Counted from the stretch's first letter, positions 5,753 through 13,284 are shown. The stretch: DNA of 13,973 nt from Clostridium sp. (GCA_018372555.1 JAHAIU010000064.1:1-13973), one strand, 5' to 3'. Notes: a model not told the origin generated them from the letters alone. Numbers and translations: made by a program.

Positions 5753-7912
5753 ATGAGTAAGGGTAGAATAACAATTCCAACTGATGATAATTTTATTAAA
5801 GAAACGATGGAGATAGCAGAAAAGTGGGGGGCAGATGCTATAAGAGACTGTGATGGGTTTAAGCTTCCTAAAAACATTAAAGATTTAGCTAGAAAAGTTT
5901 ATTCAACATATTTTGTTGCTCGTGGAGATAATGAGTGGGCAGAAAAGAATCCTGAAGAATTACAACAAACTTACTTAATGACAAAACATCATTTAGCTGA
6001 AAGTGATACTTTAGTTATTGATATAATGGAAGGATACTTTAAGGAGCAAGTTAAGCCAGATAGTTACCATGATGTAAAAGAATTCTGGGAAGTAATAGAT
6101 AGAACAACAGGTGAAGTAGTATCTTTAGATAGTTGGAGTTATAATGAAGAAACTCAAGAAGTGACCATTAACAATGTTACACCTTGGCATGAATATACAG
6201 TTTCATTCTTAGCATATTGCATATGGGATCCAACACAAATGTATAATCATATTACAAATAACTGGGGAGACAAGCCTCATGAAATGCCATTTGATGCAAG
6301 ACAGCCTAAGACTAATAAATATATTTTTGAAGCTATGCATAAATGGTTAGATGAAAATCCAGATGCTGATGTAGTAAGATTTACAACTTTCTTCTATCAT
6401 TTCACATTAGTTTTCAATGATAGAGCAAAAGAAAAGTATGTTGACTGGTTTGGTTATAGCTCTAGTGTAAGTGCAGGTGGGTTAAGGGAATTTGAAAAGG
6501 TTAAAGGGTATAAGTTAAGACCTGAAGATATAATAGATCAAGGATATTATAATAGTTCTTTTAGAGTTCCAAGCAAAACTTTCTTAGATTATATGGACTT
6601 TACTCAAAAGTTTGTATCTGAAAATGTAAAGAAGTTAGTAGATATAACTCATGAGCATGGTAGAGAAGCTATGATGTTCTTAGGAGATAACTGGATAGGA
6701 ACAGAACCTTATGGGAAATATTTCGAGGGTATTGGACTTGATGCAGTAGTTGGTTCAGTAGGTGGAGGAGCAACATTAAGAATGATTGCTGATATACCAG
6801 GTGTTAAATATACTGAAGGAAGATTTTTACCTTATTTCTTCCCAGATACATTCTATGAAGGAAATGATCCAACTATAGAAGCTAGAGATAATTGGTTAAC
6901 TGCTAGACGTGCTATAATGAGAAAACCTGTTGATAGAATAGGTTACGGTGGATACTTATCATTAGCATATAAGTTCCCTAAGTTTGTAGATTATATAGAA
7001 GGAGTTTGTGATGAATTCAGAGAAATATATGATACGATTGATGGAAATAAGCCTTATTGTGGATTGAAAGTAGCAATATTAAATTGTTGGGGTAAATTAA
7101 GAACTTGGCAAACTCATATGGTTGCACATGCATTATGGTATAAGCAAATATATTCATATTTAGGAGTTATAGAAGCTTTAAGCGGTATGAGTTTAGATGT
7201 TTCATTTATAAACTTTGAAGATATTAAGAATGAAGATACTCTTAAGGATATAGATGTAATAATTAATGCAGGGGACGCTGGTACTGCCTTTAGTGGTGGA
7301 GAAAACTGGTTAGATGAGGAAGTTACATCAATTATAAGAGAGTGGATTTACAATGGTGGTGGATTTGTAGGAATTGGTGAACCATCAGCAGCTTTAGGTG
7401 GAGGGCACTTCTTCCAATTAGCAAATGCACTAGGTGTTGATAAAGAGTTAGGCTTCTCATTAAGTACGGATAAGTATTTTAAAGAAGAAGTATCTTCACA
7501 CTTTATTATAGAAGACGTATTTGAAGATATAGATTTTGGAGAAGGCCAAAAGAATATATACTCATTAAGTAAAAATACAGAAATAATTAAGTATGAAAAT
7601 GGCGATTTACTTATGTCTGCTAACACATACGGAAAAGGACGTGCTGTATATATAGCAGGATTACCTTACTCAATACAAAATACTAGAATATTGAACAGAG
7701 CTTGTTTCTATGCAGCAAATAAAGAAAATGAAATGAAAAAATGGTATGCAGATAACTCATACTGTGAAGTTTCAGCTTATATAGAATCAAAGAGATATGC
7801 AGTTATTAATAATTCTAATGAAAAGCAAGTGACAAAAGTTTATGATGGTGAGGGTAACTTTATAGAAGTTGAACTTAAGCCAACTGAAATAAGATGGATG
7901 GATATAAAATAA
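5753..7912 (+). CDS. gnpA: GH112 1,3-beta-galactosyl-N-acetylhexosamine phosphorylase
   Basis: This 719-residue cytosolic enzyme splits Gal-beta-1,3-GalNAc (galacto-N-biose) or Gal-beta-1,3-GlcNAc (lacto-N-biose) with phosphate to alpha-Gal-1-phosphate and free HexNAc. This conserves bond energy when mucin or milk glycans are used. Full length matches GH112. A TIM-barrel-like catalytic part covers about 1-435. An alpha/beta domain resembling a beta-galactosidase trimerisation domain begins near 439 (LKVAILNCWGK), and a small C-terminal beta domain ends the protein. Asp312 in GDNW fits, as I recall, the proposed general acid Asp313 of the Bifidobacterium longum enzyme. The start has AGGAGG spaced correctly. 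The beta-1,4-galactosyl-rhamnose subgroup of GH112 is an alternative specificity, but the overall sequence looks like the HexNAc type. The preference between GalNAc and GlcNAc cannot be read by eye. Confidence 0.93.
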   Translation: MSKGRITIPTDDNFIKETMEIAEKWGADAIRDCDGFKLPKNIKDLARKVYSTYFVARGDNEWAEKNPEELQQTYLMTKHHLAESDTLVIDIMEGYFKEQVKPDSYHDVKEFWEVIDRTTGEVVSLDSWSYNEETQEVTINNVTPWHEYTVSFLAYCIWDPTQMYNHITNNWGDKPHEMPFDARQPKTNKYIFEAMHKWLDENPDADVVRFTTFFYHFTLVFNDRAKEKYVDWFGYSSSVSAGGLREFEKVKGYKLRPEDIIDQGYYNSSFRVPSKTFLDYMDFTQKFVSENVKKLVDITHEHGREAMMFLGDNWIGTEPYGKYFEGIGLDAVVGSVGGGATLRMIADIPGVKYTEGRFLPYFFPDTFYEGNDPTIEARDNWLTARRAIMRKPVDRIGYGGYLSLAYKFPKFVDYIEGVCDEFREIYDTIDGNKPYCGLKVAILNCWGKLRTWQTHMVAHALWYKQIYSYLGVIEALSGMSLDVSFINFEDIKNEDTLKDIDVIINAGDAGTAFSGGENWLDEEVTSIIREWIYNGGGFVGIGEPSAALGGGHFFQLANALGVDKELGFSLSTDKYFKEEVSSHFIIEDVFEDIDFGEGQKNIYSLSKNTEIIKYENGDLLMSANTYGKGRAVYIAGLPYSIQNTRILNRACFYAANKENEMKKWYADNSYCEVSAYIESKRYAVINNSNEKQVTKVYDGEGNFIEVELKPTEIRWMDIK

Positions 7913-7941
7913 TAATTTACTAAAACCCTAGGGGGGATACT

Positions 7942-8100
7942 ATGTTAAAGAAAATTGTTATGTTTGTTGCGTTTATTATATTTATATTTCTAGTTGTTAA
8001 GGGTAATTCAATTGTTGGATATTCAGGCTTGGCAATGATGATTATAGGTCTTATTGGCGTAGTTTCTGAACTATACATTTACAATAAGAGATATCAATAA
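7942..8100 (+). CDS. Small two-helix membrane protein of the GH112 operon (possibly DUF6903)
   Basis: This is a 52-residue protein beginning MLKKIVMFVAF and ending YIYNKRYQ. It has a positively charged N-terminus and a hydrophobic stretch at about 4-19. A short polar turn KGNS is followed by a second hydrophobic stretch at about 24-46 and a basic tail, so it probably forms a hairpin of two membrane helices with both ends in the cytoplasm. A strong Shine-Dalgarno (AGGGGGGAT) precedes the ATG, and the gene lies 29 bp after gnpA in the same direction. I think it belongs to the short family DUF6903, named from memory and not checked. Its function is unknown. Placement between the phosphorylase and the binding protein suggests a link to the transporter, for example assembly or stability; this is inference only. 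Confidence 0.75.
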   Translation: MLKKIVMFVAFIIFIFLVVKGNSIVGYSGLAMMIIGLIGVVSELYIYNKRYQ

Positions 8101-8158
8101 AATTTCGTTGTCAAAGTAATTAGCAACATAGATACAATAATCAGCAAAAATATTATAT

Positions 8159-8172
8159 TAATAACGTTTACA
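8159..8172 (-). promoter_or_regulatory. Candidate cre (CcpA) site before the binding-protein gene
   Basis: The minus strand reads TGTAAACGTTATTA and matches the cre consensus TGWAANCGNTNWCA at all but one constrained position. It overlaps the -35 box of the predicted binding-protein promoter, a position where CcpA would repress when glucose is present. Confidence 0.45.
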
Positions 8173-8195
8173 ATAATGTAAAATAAATTTATAAA
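8167..8195 (+). promoter_or_regulatory. Candidate internal promoter for the sugar-binding lipoprotein
   Basis: TTTACA (8167-8172) and TATAAA (8190-8195) are 17 bp apart, each one base off consensus. The transcript would start near 8202, about 34 nt before the ATG. The 135-bp gap before this gene, much longer than the 13-29 bp gaps elsewhere in the operon, supports a separate start that would give the binding protein extra expression. Confidence 0.5.
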
Positions 8196-8235
8196 CACTA
8201 TGGTATTTAAATGAGTTTTAAAGGGAGGAATAAAA

Positions 8236-9594
8236 ATGAAAAAAAGGACATTAGCTTTAATATTAAGTTCACTTATGGCCCTAACTACTTTAACAGGCTG
8301 TGGAAGTAATGGTGATGGTAAGGATACTGATAGTGGAGCTGTAGAAAACAAAGTATTAAAGGTAGCTGCGTTCCAAGGTGGATATGGGAAAGCTTATTGG
8401 GAAAAACTAAAAGAAGGCTTCGAAAAGCAACATGAGGGAGTAACTGTAGAATTAACAGTTGAGTCTAATATAGAAGAAGTTCTTCGTCCGCAAATACAAG
8501 CAGGGAATGTTCCGGATTTTATATACTTAGCTACTGGTAGACCAGATGCATTAACAGAAACATTGATTAAGGAAGAAGGATTACATGATTTATCAAAGGT
8601 GCTAGATACAAAGATACCTGGTGAAGATGTAACAGTTAAGGATAAATTACTTCCAGGATTTATAGATAGTTATGCGACTAATCCATATGGAGATGGAAAA
8701 ACTTATTTATTACCATTATTCTATAGTCCAACAGGATTATTCTATAATAAGGGACTATTTGCAGAAAAAGGGTACGAGCTTCCAACTACTTGGGATGAAA
8801 TGTTTGCTTTAGGAGATAAAGCAAAAGCAGATGGTATATCATTATGGGCATATCCAACTGCAGGATACTTAGACTGTATGATACCACCAATGTTAGCTGC
8901 TGCTGGTGGTGAACAAGCATTTGATGATGCAATGAATTATGCTGAAGGCGTTTGGACATCTGATGCTGCTAATAAAACTTTTGAGACTTTCGGAAAACTT
9001 AAAGATTACTTAGAGCCAACAGTTGTAGCTAATGCTAATAACCAAGGTTTTAAGAATAACCAACAATTAGTTTTAGATAATAAAGTATTATTTAGTCCTA
9101 ATGGTACTTGGTTACCAGAGGAAATGAAGGATGCTCCTAGAGCAGAAGGATTTGAATGGGGATTCATGCCTTATCCAGCATTTGAAAAAGGTGGAGATCA
9201 ATATTCAGTAAGCTTTATTGAACAAATGTATATTCCTAAGGATGCAGAAAATGTAGAGTTAGCAGAAGAATTTATGGCATACCTTTATAGTGATGAAGCA
9301 GTTAAGATAATAGCACAAGATGCTAAGGGTGTAGTTCCAGTAGATGGTTCTATGGAAATAGCAACTGAATTCTTAGATCCATTACAAGTAGAACTTTTAA
9401 AGATGTATGATAATGGTGCAAAAGCTTTAATCGGAGTATTTGCAGCAACTGAACCAGTAGAAGGTTTAACTTATTCTGATGTTTATGCTGGAACTATCGA
9501 TTCAGTTATGAATGGAAGTAAGACAGTTAAAGAATGGCAAACATCATTACAAGAAGCTACTGACAAAATGAGAGCTAGTATTATAGCTAACTAG
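8236..9594 (+). CDS. ABC transporter sugar-binding lipoprotein
   Basis: This 452-residue extracellular solute-binding protein (family 1, CUT1) captures the oligosaccharide for the two permeases. It has a lipoprotein signal: basic start MKKR, hydrophobic core at 5-19 and lipobox LTGC with the lipidated Cys at 22. A Gly/Asp/Ser-rich linker of about 15 residues follows. The mature part has family features such as LKVAAFQGGYGKAYW at the start, a central hinge segment SPTGLFYNKGLF, and PTTWDEMFALGDKAK. Length is normal. The start has AGGGAGG at about 8221-8227. The gene lies last in the locus, after the small membrane protein, with its own candidate promoter and cre site and a terminator downstream. 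Specificity for Gal-beta-1,3-HexNAc is inferred from the neighbours. An N-acetylglucosamine-oligomer binder would look similar. Confidence 0.92.
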   Translation: MKKRTLALILSSLMALTTLTGCGSNGDGKDTDSGAVENKVLKVAAFQGGYGKAYWEKLKEGFEKQHEGVTVELTVESNIEEVLRPQIQAGNVPDFIYLATGRPDALTETLIKEEGLHDLSKVLDTKIPGEDVTVKDKLLPGFIDSYATNPYGDGKTYLLPLFYSPTGLFYNKGLFAEKGYELPTTWDEMFALGDKAKADGISLWAYPTAGYLDCMIPPMLAAAGGEQAFDDAMNYAEGVWTSDAANKTFETFGKLKDYLEPTVVANANNQGFKNNQQLVLDNKVLFSPNGTWLPEEMKDAPRAEGFEWGFMPYPAFEKGGDQYSVSFIEQMYIPKDAENVELAEEFMAYLYSDEAVKIIAQDAKGVVPVDGSMEIATEFLDPLQVELLKMYDNGAKALIGVFAATEPVEGLTYSDVYAGTIDSVMNGSKTVKEWQTSLQEATDKMRASIIAN

Positions 9595-9628
9595 TGATTA
9601 ATTAATAAAAATATAGCATATATATAAT

Positions 9629-9694
9629 AAAAACTCAGCAAATTGAAGTTATCAATATCTAAATGATATAGAAGAACTCAATAGCTGAGTTTTT
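9629..9694. terminator. Bidirectional terminator between the binding-protein gene and msrA
   Basis: AAAAACTCAGC (9629-9639) and GCTGAGTTTTT (9684-9694) are exact reverse complements, with A- and T-runs on the outside so it can work on both strands. The enclosed 44 nt is long for a terminator and contains a nested ATATC/GATAT stem. Confidence 0.7.
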
Positions 9695-9709
9695 TATTAT
9701 AGCTTTATA

Positions 9710-10180
9710 TTACAGTTTTATATGGCAATAACCATTAGGATTTTTCTTTAAATATTTTTGATGATACTCTTCTGCTTTATAGTAATTTACTAATGGAGTA
9801 ACTTCAGTAATAATTTTTTTATCATAATTCTTTTGATTTTCTTCCTTACTTTTAAGTATAGTAGGGAGATCTTCTTCACTTGTATAGTATATTCCAGTTC
9901 TATATTGGCTACCAACATCAGGTCCTTGTCTATTTAATGTTGTTGGATCTATTATTGACCAATATTCTTTAAGTAAAGTTTCTAAAGAAACTTTACTATC
10001 GTCATATTCAACTTTACATACTTCAGCAAAGTAAGTATTTTTATAGCAAACATCTTCGTAGGTTGGGTTTTCAGTCCTTCCATTAGCATATCCAACCTCG
10101 GTATTTATAACTCCTGAAATTCTAGATAAGAATTCTTCTACTCCCCAGAAACATCCTCCAGCTAAAACTATTTTCTTCAT
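9710..10180 (-). CDS. msrA: Peptide-methionine (S)-S-oxide reductase MsrA
   Basis: This 156-residue cytosolic repair enzyme reduces the S-epimer of methionine sulfoxide in proteins. The signature GGCFWGVEEF starts at residue 8, with catalytic Cys10. The family segments GYANGRTENPTYEDVC and DPTTLNRQGPDVGSQYRTGIY are present. The C-terminus YHQKYLKKNPNGYCHIKL contains a second Cys that could act as resolving residue. The length is typical of the short stand-alone MsrA, and no MsrB domain is fused. The start ATG has AAAGGAGTG upstream on the minus strand. The gene is monocistronic, convergent with the sugar operon, and does not share its function. Its upstream region is homologous to that of rubrerythrin, suggesting a common response to oxidants (inferred). 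Confidence 0.95.
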   Translation of the reverse strand: MKKIVLAGGCFWGVEEFLSRISGVINTEVGYANGRTENPTYEDVCYKNTYFAEVCKVEYDDSKVSLETLLKEYWSIIDPTTLNRQGPDVGSQYRTGIYYTSEEDLPTILKSKEENQKNYDKKIITEVTPLVNYYKAEEYHQKYLKKNPNGYCHIKL

Positions 10181-10270
10181 TTTAATTCACTCCTTTTACC
10201 ATAAATATTTTAATATTTAAATATATTATATATATGTTTGAATAAGTAATCTACATTTTGAGTAACTATG

Positions 10271-10283
10271 TTATTTTAAACAA
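10271..10283 (-). other. Small hairpin in the msrA leader, counterpart of 339-351
   Basis: On the minus strand the arms TTGTT and AATAA pair around TAA, including one G-U. Relative to the rubrerythrin copy three of five pairs differ yet pairing is kept. The stem is weak, so I treat it as suggestive. Confidence 0.35.
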
Positions 10284-10335
10284 AAAATAGTTTTGAAATG
10301 AAACTACATAAATTGAAAGCATTAATTTTTTTATT

Positions 10336-10365
10336 TTTATATAAGTTGATTGTGTAATTACTCAA
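10336..10365 (-). promoter_or_regulatory. Candidate msrA promoter
   Basis: On the minus strand TTGAGT (10360-10365) and TATAAA (10336-10341) are 18 bp apart. The arrangement is identical in the homologous block before rubrerythrin. The leader would be about 149 nt. Confidence 0.45.
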
Positions 10366-10693
10366 CAGAAATATTTTAAGCATGAAATAACTTAATAAAC
10401 TATAGAAATTTTATTAAAACTTATGTACATCTAAAAATGTAGTTATATAAAATATTATTTTTTTATAAAGGAATAATTTATGAAAAGATTAAGTATTATA
10501 AATAATTTTAATATTTAATAATATAAGTGGTTTTTGTTGATATTATTGGAAAAGGTATGATTTAATAGGTATTAATAGTTAATTAGTTTTACAATTACAT
10601 TAAAGATTTGATTATAAAATAATGTTGTGTAATTTAGGTATTTATCTGTATAATAATAACTATGTAATGATAATTTACTTAGGAGAATTTGTT

Positions 10694-11632
10694 ATGAGCG
10701 AAAGTAAAGCAATATCTATTGATCAATCAAAAGGAAATATTAATGATTATATTATTAAAGATAAAGATAATATTCTCATAGGAAGATTTACTATTACTGA
10801 ATTAGATAAAGAAAGCAAAAAGTGCAATATCAGATTAAAATTTTTTAAAAATGATAAGCATAATTTACTAAGAGAGTCAGTAATAAGTATAGTGAGAGCT
10901 ATCTTTAAGGATAATAATACATATAAGGTTAATATTTTAGTAGATGAAAATACTAATTATAAGGTTTTTTTAGACTTAGGATTCACCTTAGAAGGAATAT
11001 TTTCAGAAAATTTATTTTCAAATGGAATATTTCTAGATGAACTTAGCTTTGGTGTTAATAGAAATGACTTTAATAATATTCAAAGAAATTATATAGTTAA
11101 ACTAAAGGGGAAAAATATATTACTAAGAAATCTTAACCCTGAGGACTCAGAAGATTTATTAGAGTATTATATTAGAAATGAAGATCACCTAAGAGATTAT
11201 GAACCAAGTAGAGATAAAAGCTTTTATACTATAGAAGCACAAAGAGAAATTCTTTTAGAGAGTTATAAGGGGTTAATGTCTGGTAAGTGTATTGATTTTG
11301 GAATCTATAAGGATGATAAGCTAATAGGGAAGATAAAAATATCTAATATAGTGTATGGTGTGTTCAAAAGCGGTATAATTGGGTACTCTATGGATAAGGA
11401 TTATCAAGGGAAGGGCTATATGAAGGAAGCTTTAAGGATAGCATTAAAATATGCTAGAGATGAGCTTGAACTACATAGATTAGAAGCTTCTGTTTTAGTA
11501 GATAATGAAAGATCTAAAAATGTATTAACTAGTTGTGGGTTTAAAGAAGTTGGATTAAATGAAAGGTATTTATTTATTAATGGTAGATGGAGAGACCATT
11601 TAACTTTTTATAGGGTATTAGAGGATTTCTAA
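10694..11632 (+). CDS. Double-domain GNAT acetyltransferase, RimJ/RimL-like
   Basis: This 312-residue protein is made of two GNAT-like halves. The C-terminal half (about 135-312) looks active. It begins LKGKNILLRNLNPEDSEDLLEYY, carries the acetyl-CoA loop YQGKGYM after GIIGYSMDKD, and ends with VLVDNERSKNVLTSCGFKEVG plus GRWRDHLTFYRV, the RimJ/RimL pattern. The N-terminal half (about 10-130) repeats the second part of the fold (VNILVDENTNYKVFLDLGFTLEG). Where the Q/R-x-x-G-x-G/A loop should be it reads KNDKHNLLRES, with no glycine, so it is probably non-catalytic. The substrate is unknown: a ribosomal protein N-terminus, another peptide or a small amine. I use the ATG at 10694 because AGGAG lies eight bases upstream. 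An in-frame ATG at 10622 has no Shine-Dalgarno. Confidence 0.85.
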   Translation: MSESKAISIDQSKGNINDYIIKDKDNILIGRFTITELDKESKKCNIRLKFFKNDKHNLLRESVISIVRAIFKDNNTYKVNILVDENTNYKVFLDLGFTLEGIFSENLFSNGIFLDELSFGVNRNDFNNIQRNYIVKLKGKNILLRNLNPEDSEDLLEYYIRNEDHLRDYEPSRDKSFYTIEAQREILLESYKGLMSGKCIDFGIYKDDKLIGKIKISNIVYGVFKSGIIGYSMDKDYQGKGYMKEALRIALKYARDELELHRLEASVLVDNERSKNVLTSCGFKEVGLNERYLFINGRWRDHLTFYRVLEDF

Positions 11633-11658
11633 TATTACATAAACTAATATTATTTTTT
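11630..11658 (+). terminator. Weak A+T-only hairpin with T-run between the GNAT gene and the antiterminator gene
   Basis: TAATATTA at 11630-11637 pairs with TAATATTA at 11645-11652 around CATAAAC and is followed by T6. It overlaps the GNAT stop codon. With no G-C pair it would be a leaky terminator at best, so the next gene, 44 bp on, may still be co-transcribed. Confidence 0.35.
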
Positions 11659-11676
11659 AGTAAAGGTAGGAGTATT

Positions 11677-12537
11677 ATGTATAAGATTACATTGAATAAA
11701 GATGCAAGCGTTATAAAATCTTTTAATAATAACATTTTGCTTGTTAAAGAAGAGGGACAAGAAAAAATTCTTTTTCAAAAGGGAATTGGATTTGGTAAAA
11801 AGCTAGGAGACATTGTAAATAAGGGCACAGTAGTTGAAAAAGTATTTATAATTGAGGATAAGGACAATCAAAGAAACTTTAATGAAATATTAAATAGAGT
11901 TGATACGAAATTAATTGCTATTGTAGAAGAAGTTATTGCAGAGATATCAGATGAGTTAGGCGAAGAGCTTAATGAAAATATCCACATAGGATTAGTGGAT
12001 CACTTATTCTATGCTATAAGGAGATTAGAGAATAATGAAGAAATAGATAATCCATTCCTAGTTGAAATAGAAACACTGTATGCTAGGGAATTTGCAATGG
12101 CATCTAGGCTGGCTTATAGAATTAAAGAAGAACTAGGAGTTGAAGTACCAGAAGGAGAAAAGGGATTTATTACTCTTCATATACATTCTGCTAGAAATAA
12201 TGGCAAATTATCTAATACTATAAAATATAGTTTTTTAAGTAATTCTATTATTGAGCATGTTGAAGATAGGCTTAATATAGAAATAAATAGAAGATCTTTA
12301 GATTATGCTAGGTTTTTAACTCATATAAGATTTGCCATTGAAAGAATTATAACTAATAGTCCTATAAAAAATGATTTAGTAGATATAATTAGAATGAAAT
12401 ATAAAGTATCATATAAAATTGCAGAGGAAACAAGAAAGATTATATGTAAGACTTTAGATATAAAAGAAATATCAGAAGATGAGGTAGCTTATTTAGCTAT
12501 GCATATTGAGAGGTTTAGAGTATCTCTTGAAAAATAA
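11677..12537 (+). CDS. glcT: PTS-controlled transcription antiterminator, BglG/GlcT family
   Basis: This 286-residue protein binds a RAT hairpin in nascent leader RNA and prevents formation of an overlapping terminator. The N-terminal RNA-binding domain (about 1-60) has SFNNNILLV and KGIGFGKK; the latter is closer to GlcT than to LicT. Two PTS regulation domains follow. PRD1 (about 70-180) has conserved His109 in LVDHL and His168 in LHIH. PRD2 (about 185-286) has His216 in LTHIRFA and His276 in AMHIERF. These are the usual sites of phosphorylation by the PTS. AGGAG lies four bases before the ATG. It sits next to the EIIA and EIIC genes, both of which have RAT-like leaders, making them the obvious targets. 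The glcT symbol reflects family, not proven glucose specificity. Confidence 0.88.
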   Translation: MYKITLNKDASVIKSFNNNILLVKEEGQEKILFQKGIGFGKKLGDIVNKGTVVEKVFIIEDKDNQRNFNEILNRVDTKLIAIVEEVIAEISDELGEELNENIHIGLVDHLFYAIRRLENNEEIDNPFLVEIETLYAREFAMASRLAYRIKEELGVEVPEGEKGFITLHIHSARNNGKLSNTIKYSFLSNSIIEHVEDRLNIEINRRSLDYARFLTHIRFAIERIITNSPIKNDLVDIIRMKYKVSYKIAEETRKIICKTLDIKEISEDEVAYLAMHIERFRVSLEK

Positions 12538-12545
12538 GTTTATAA

Positions 12546-12583
12546 AAAATAAGAATCAGTATTAAATTACTGATTCTTATTTT
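12546..12583. terminator. Bidirectional terminator between the antiterminator and EIIA genes
   Basis: Perfect 16-bp arms 12546-12561 and 12568-12583 surround the loop TTAAAT. A-run and T-run flanks allow function in both directions, and the two genes converge here. Confidence 0.85.
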
Positions 12584-12595
12584 TTGATGTATTTA

Positions 12596-13117
12596 TTATA
12601 CTTCAAAATTTACTAATGCAGTTTCTCCAGCTACTACATTACCTGTTTCAACAGCAGATATTGATTTAGTTGCATCAACATTTGTTATTAAAACTGGAGT
12701 TGCAAGAGATAATCCTTTGCTTAAAATAAATTCTCTATTTATTTTTATTAATGGAGTACCAGCTTTAACTTTTGTTCCTTGTTCTACTAACTGTTCAAAA
12801 CCTTCTCCATCAAGGGAAACAGTTTCTAAACCAATATGAACTAAGATTTCTAAGCCGTTTTCTAATGTCATAGCAAAAGCATGCTTAGTTTTAAAAATTA
12901 AAGTAACTTCTCCATCGGCAGGAGCAACAATAGTATTTCCTTCAGCCATAATAGCTGCTCCATCACCTGCTAACTTTTCAGCAAAAACTGGATCTGGAAC
13001 CTCTGATAAAGGCATTGCTTTACCTGAAACTGGTGCAACTAAAGTATTAGCTTTAGCAACTACAACTTCTTCTTTATTTTCTTCTGAATTGAATAGGTTT
13101 TTAAAAAACTTAAACAT
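12596..13117 (-). CDS. PTS EIIA component, glucose/GlcNAc type
   Basis: This 173-residue cytosolic phosphocarrier takes phosphate from HPr and passes it to an EIIB domain. It has the Crr-type fold signature: TLVAPVSGKAMPLSEVPDPVFAEKLAGDG, then IVAPADGEV. His79 is in TKHAF and the phosphorylated His94 is in ILVHIGLETV. These correspond to His75 and His90 of E. coli Crr. It stands alone rather than fused and is divergent from the NagE-like EIIC gene. From memory, Clostridium beijerinckii has such a divergent IICB/IIA pair that transports GlcNAc and glucose. The start at 13117 is preceded by AGGA at good spacing. An in-frame ATG at 13147 has AAAGG directly touching it and is less likely. Its leader carries a RAT, a terminator and a stem over the Shine-Dalgarno. 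Confidence 0.92.
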   Translation of the reverse strand: MFKFFKNLFNSEENKEEVVVAKANTLVAPVSGKAMPLSEVPDPVFAEKLAGDGAAIMAEGNTIVAPADGEVTLIFKTKHAFAMTLENGLEILVHIGLETVSLDGEGFEQLVEQGTKVKAGTPLIKINREFILSKGLSLATPVLITNVDATKSISAVETGNVVAGETALVNFEV

Positions 13118-13122
13118 AGTAC

Positions 13123-13140
13123 TTCCTGAATAGTCAGGAA
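13123..13140 (-). promoter_or_regulatory. Hairpin enclosing the EIIA ribosome binding site
   Basis: On the minus strand TTCCTGA and TCAGGAA form a perfect 7-bp stem with the loop CTAT. The AGGA of the Shine-Dalgarno lies in the 3' arm, five to ten bases before the ATG at 13117. This could lower or regulate translation of EIIA. The sequence shows the pairing directly; a regulatory role is inferred. Confidence 0.5.
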
Positions 13141-13242
13141 TCCACATCCTTTCTATTTCATATTTTAATTTGGTTTATATAAATAGTATTTATTTAAAAC
13201 AAAAAATAAATACACAGATATATCATAATTAATTAAAACAAA

Positions 13243-13284
13243 AGGCATAAGTCCTATATTTACTATGATAGTGGACTCATGCCT
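13243..13284 (-). terminator. Conditional terminator in the EIIA leader
   Basis: On the minus strand the arms 13284-13273 and 13254-13243 pair over 12 positions with one G-U, followed by TTTTGTTTT. The first arm overlaps the RAT by 11 nt, so the two structures exclude each other. This is the standard layout of BglG-family antitermination. Confidence 0.8.

Larger units (their letters stand above)
10229..10434 (-). repeat. Upstream block of msrA, homologous to the rubrerythrin upstream block (copy B)
   Basis: Read on the minus strand, towards msrA, this block aligns with 187-393 at roughly 80% identity, including the 19-nt identical run at 10333-10351. It fills much of the 513-bp gene-free gap before the GNAT gene. 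The block ends 48 bp before the msrA ATG. The rest of the gap (10435-10693) is very A+T rich. It holds only a weak possible promoter for the GNAT gene (TTTACA 10588-10593, TATAAA 10613-10618, 19 bp apart). Confidence 0.8.

Noticed and set aside
7348..7626. Antisense open frame inside gnpA, and similar frames opposite rbr, tcdA, the regulator and permease genes.
   Set aside because: They lie wholly opposite well-supported genes, lack ribosome binding sites and resemble no protein family.
10481..10519. A 12-codon ATG frame with an AAAGGA sequence upstream, in the gap before the GNAT gene.
   Set aside because: It is tiny, of low complexity, followed by no attenuator structure, and lies in very A+T-rich DNA where such frames are common.
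10622..10693. N-terminal extension of the GNAT gene from an upstream ATG.
   Set aside because: There is no Shine-Dalgarno at 10622, while AGGAG is well placed for 10694, and the extension matches no part of the fold.
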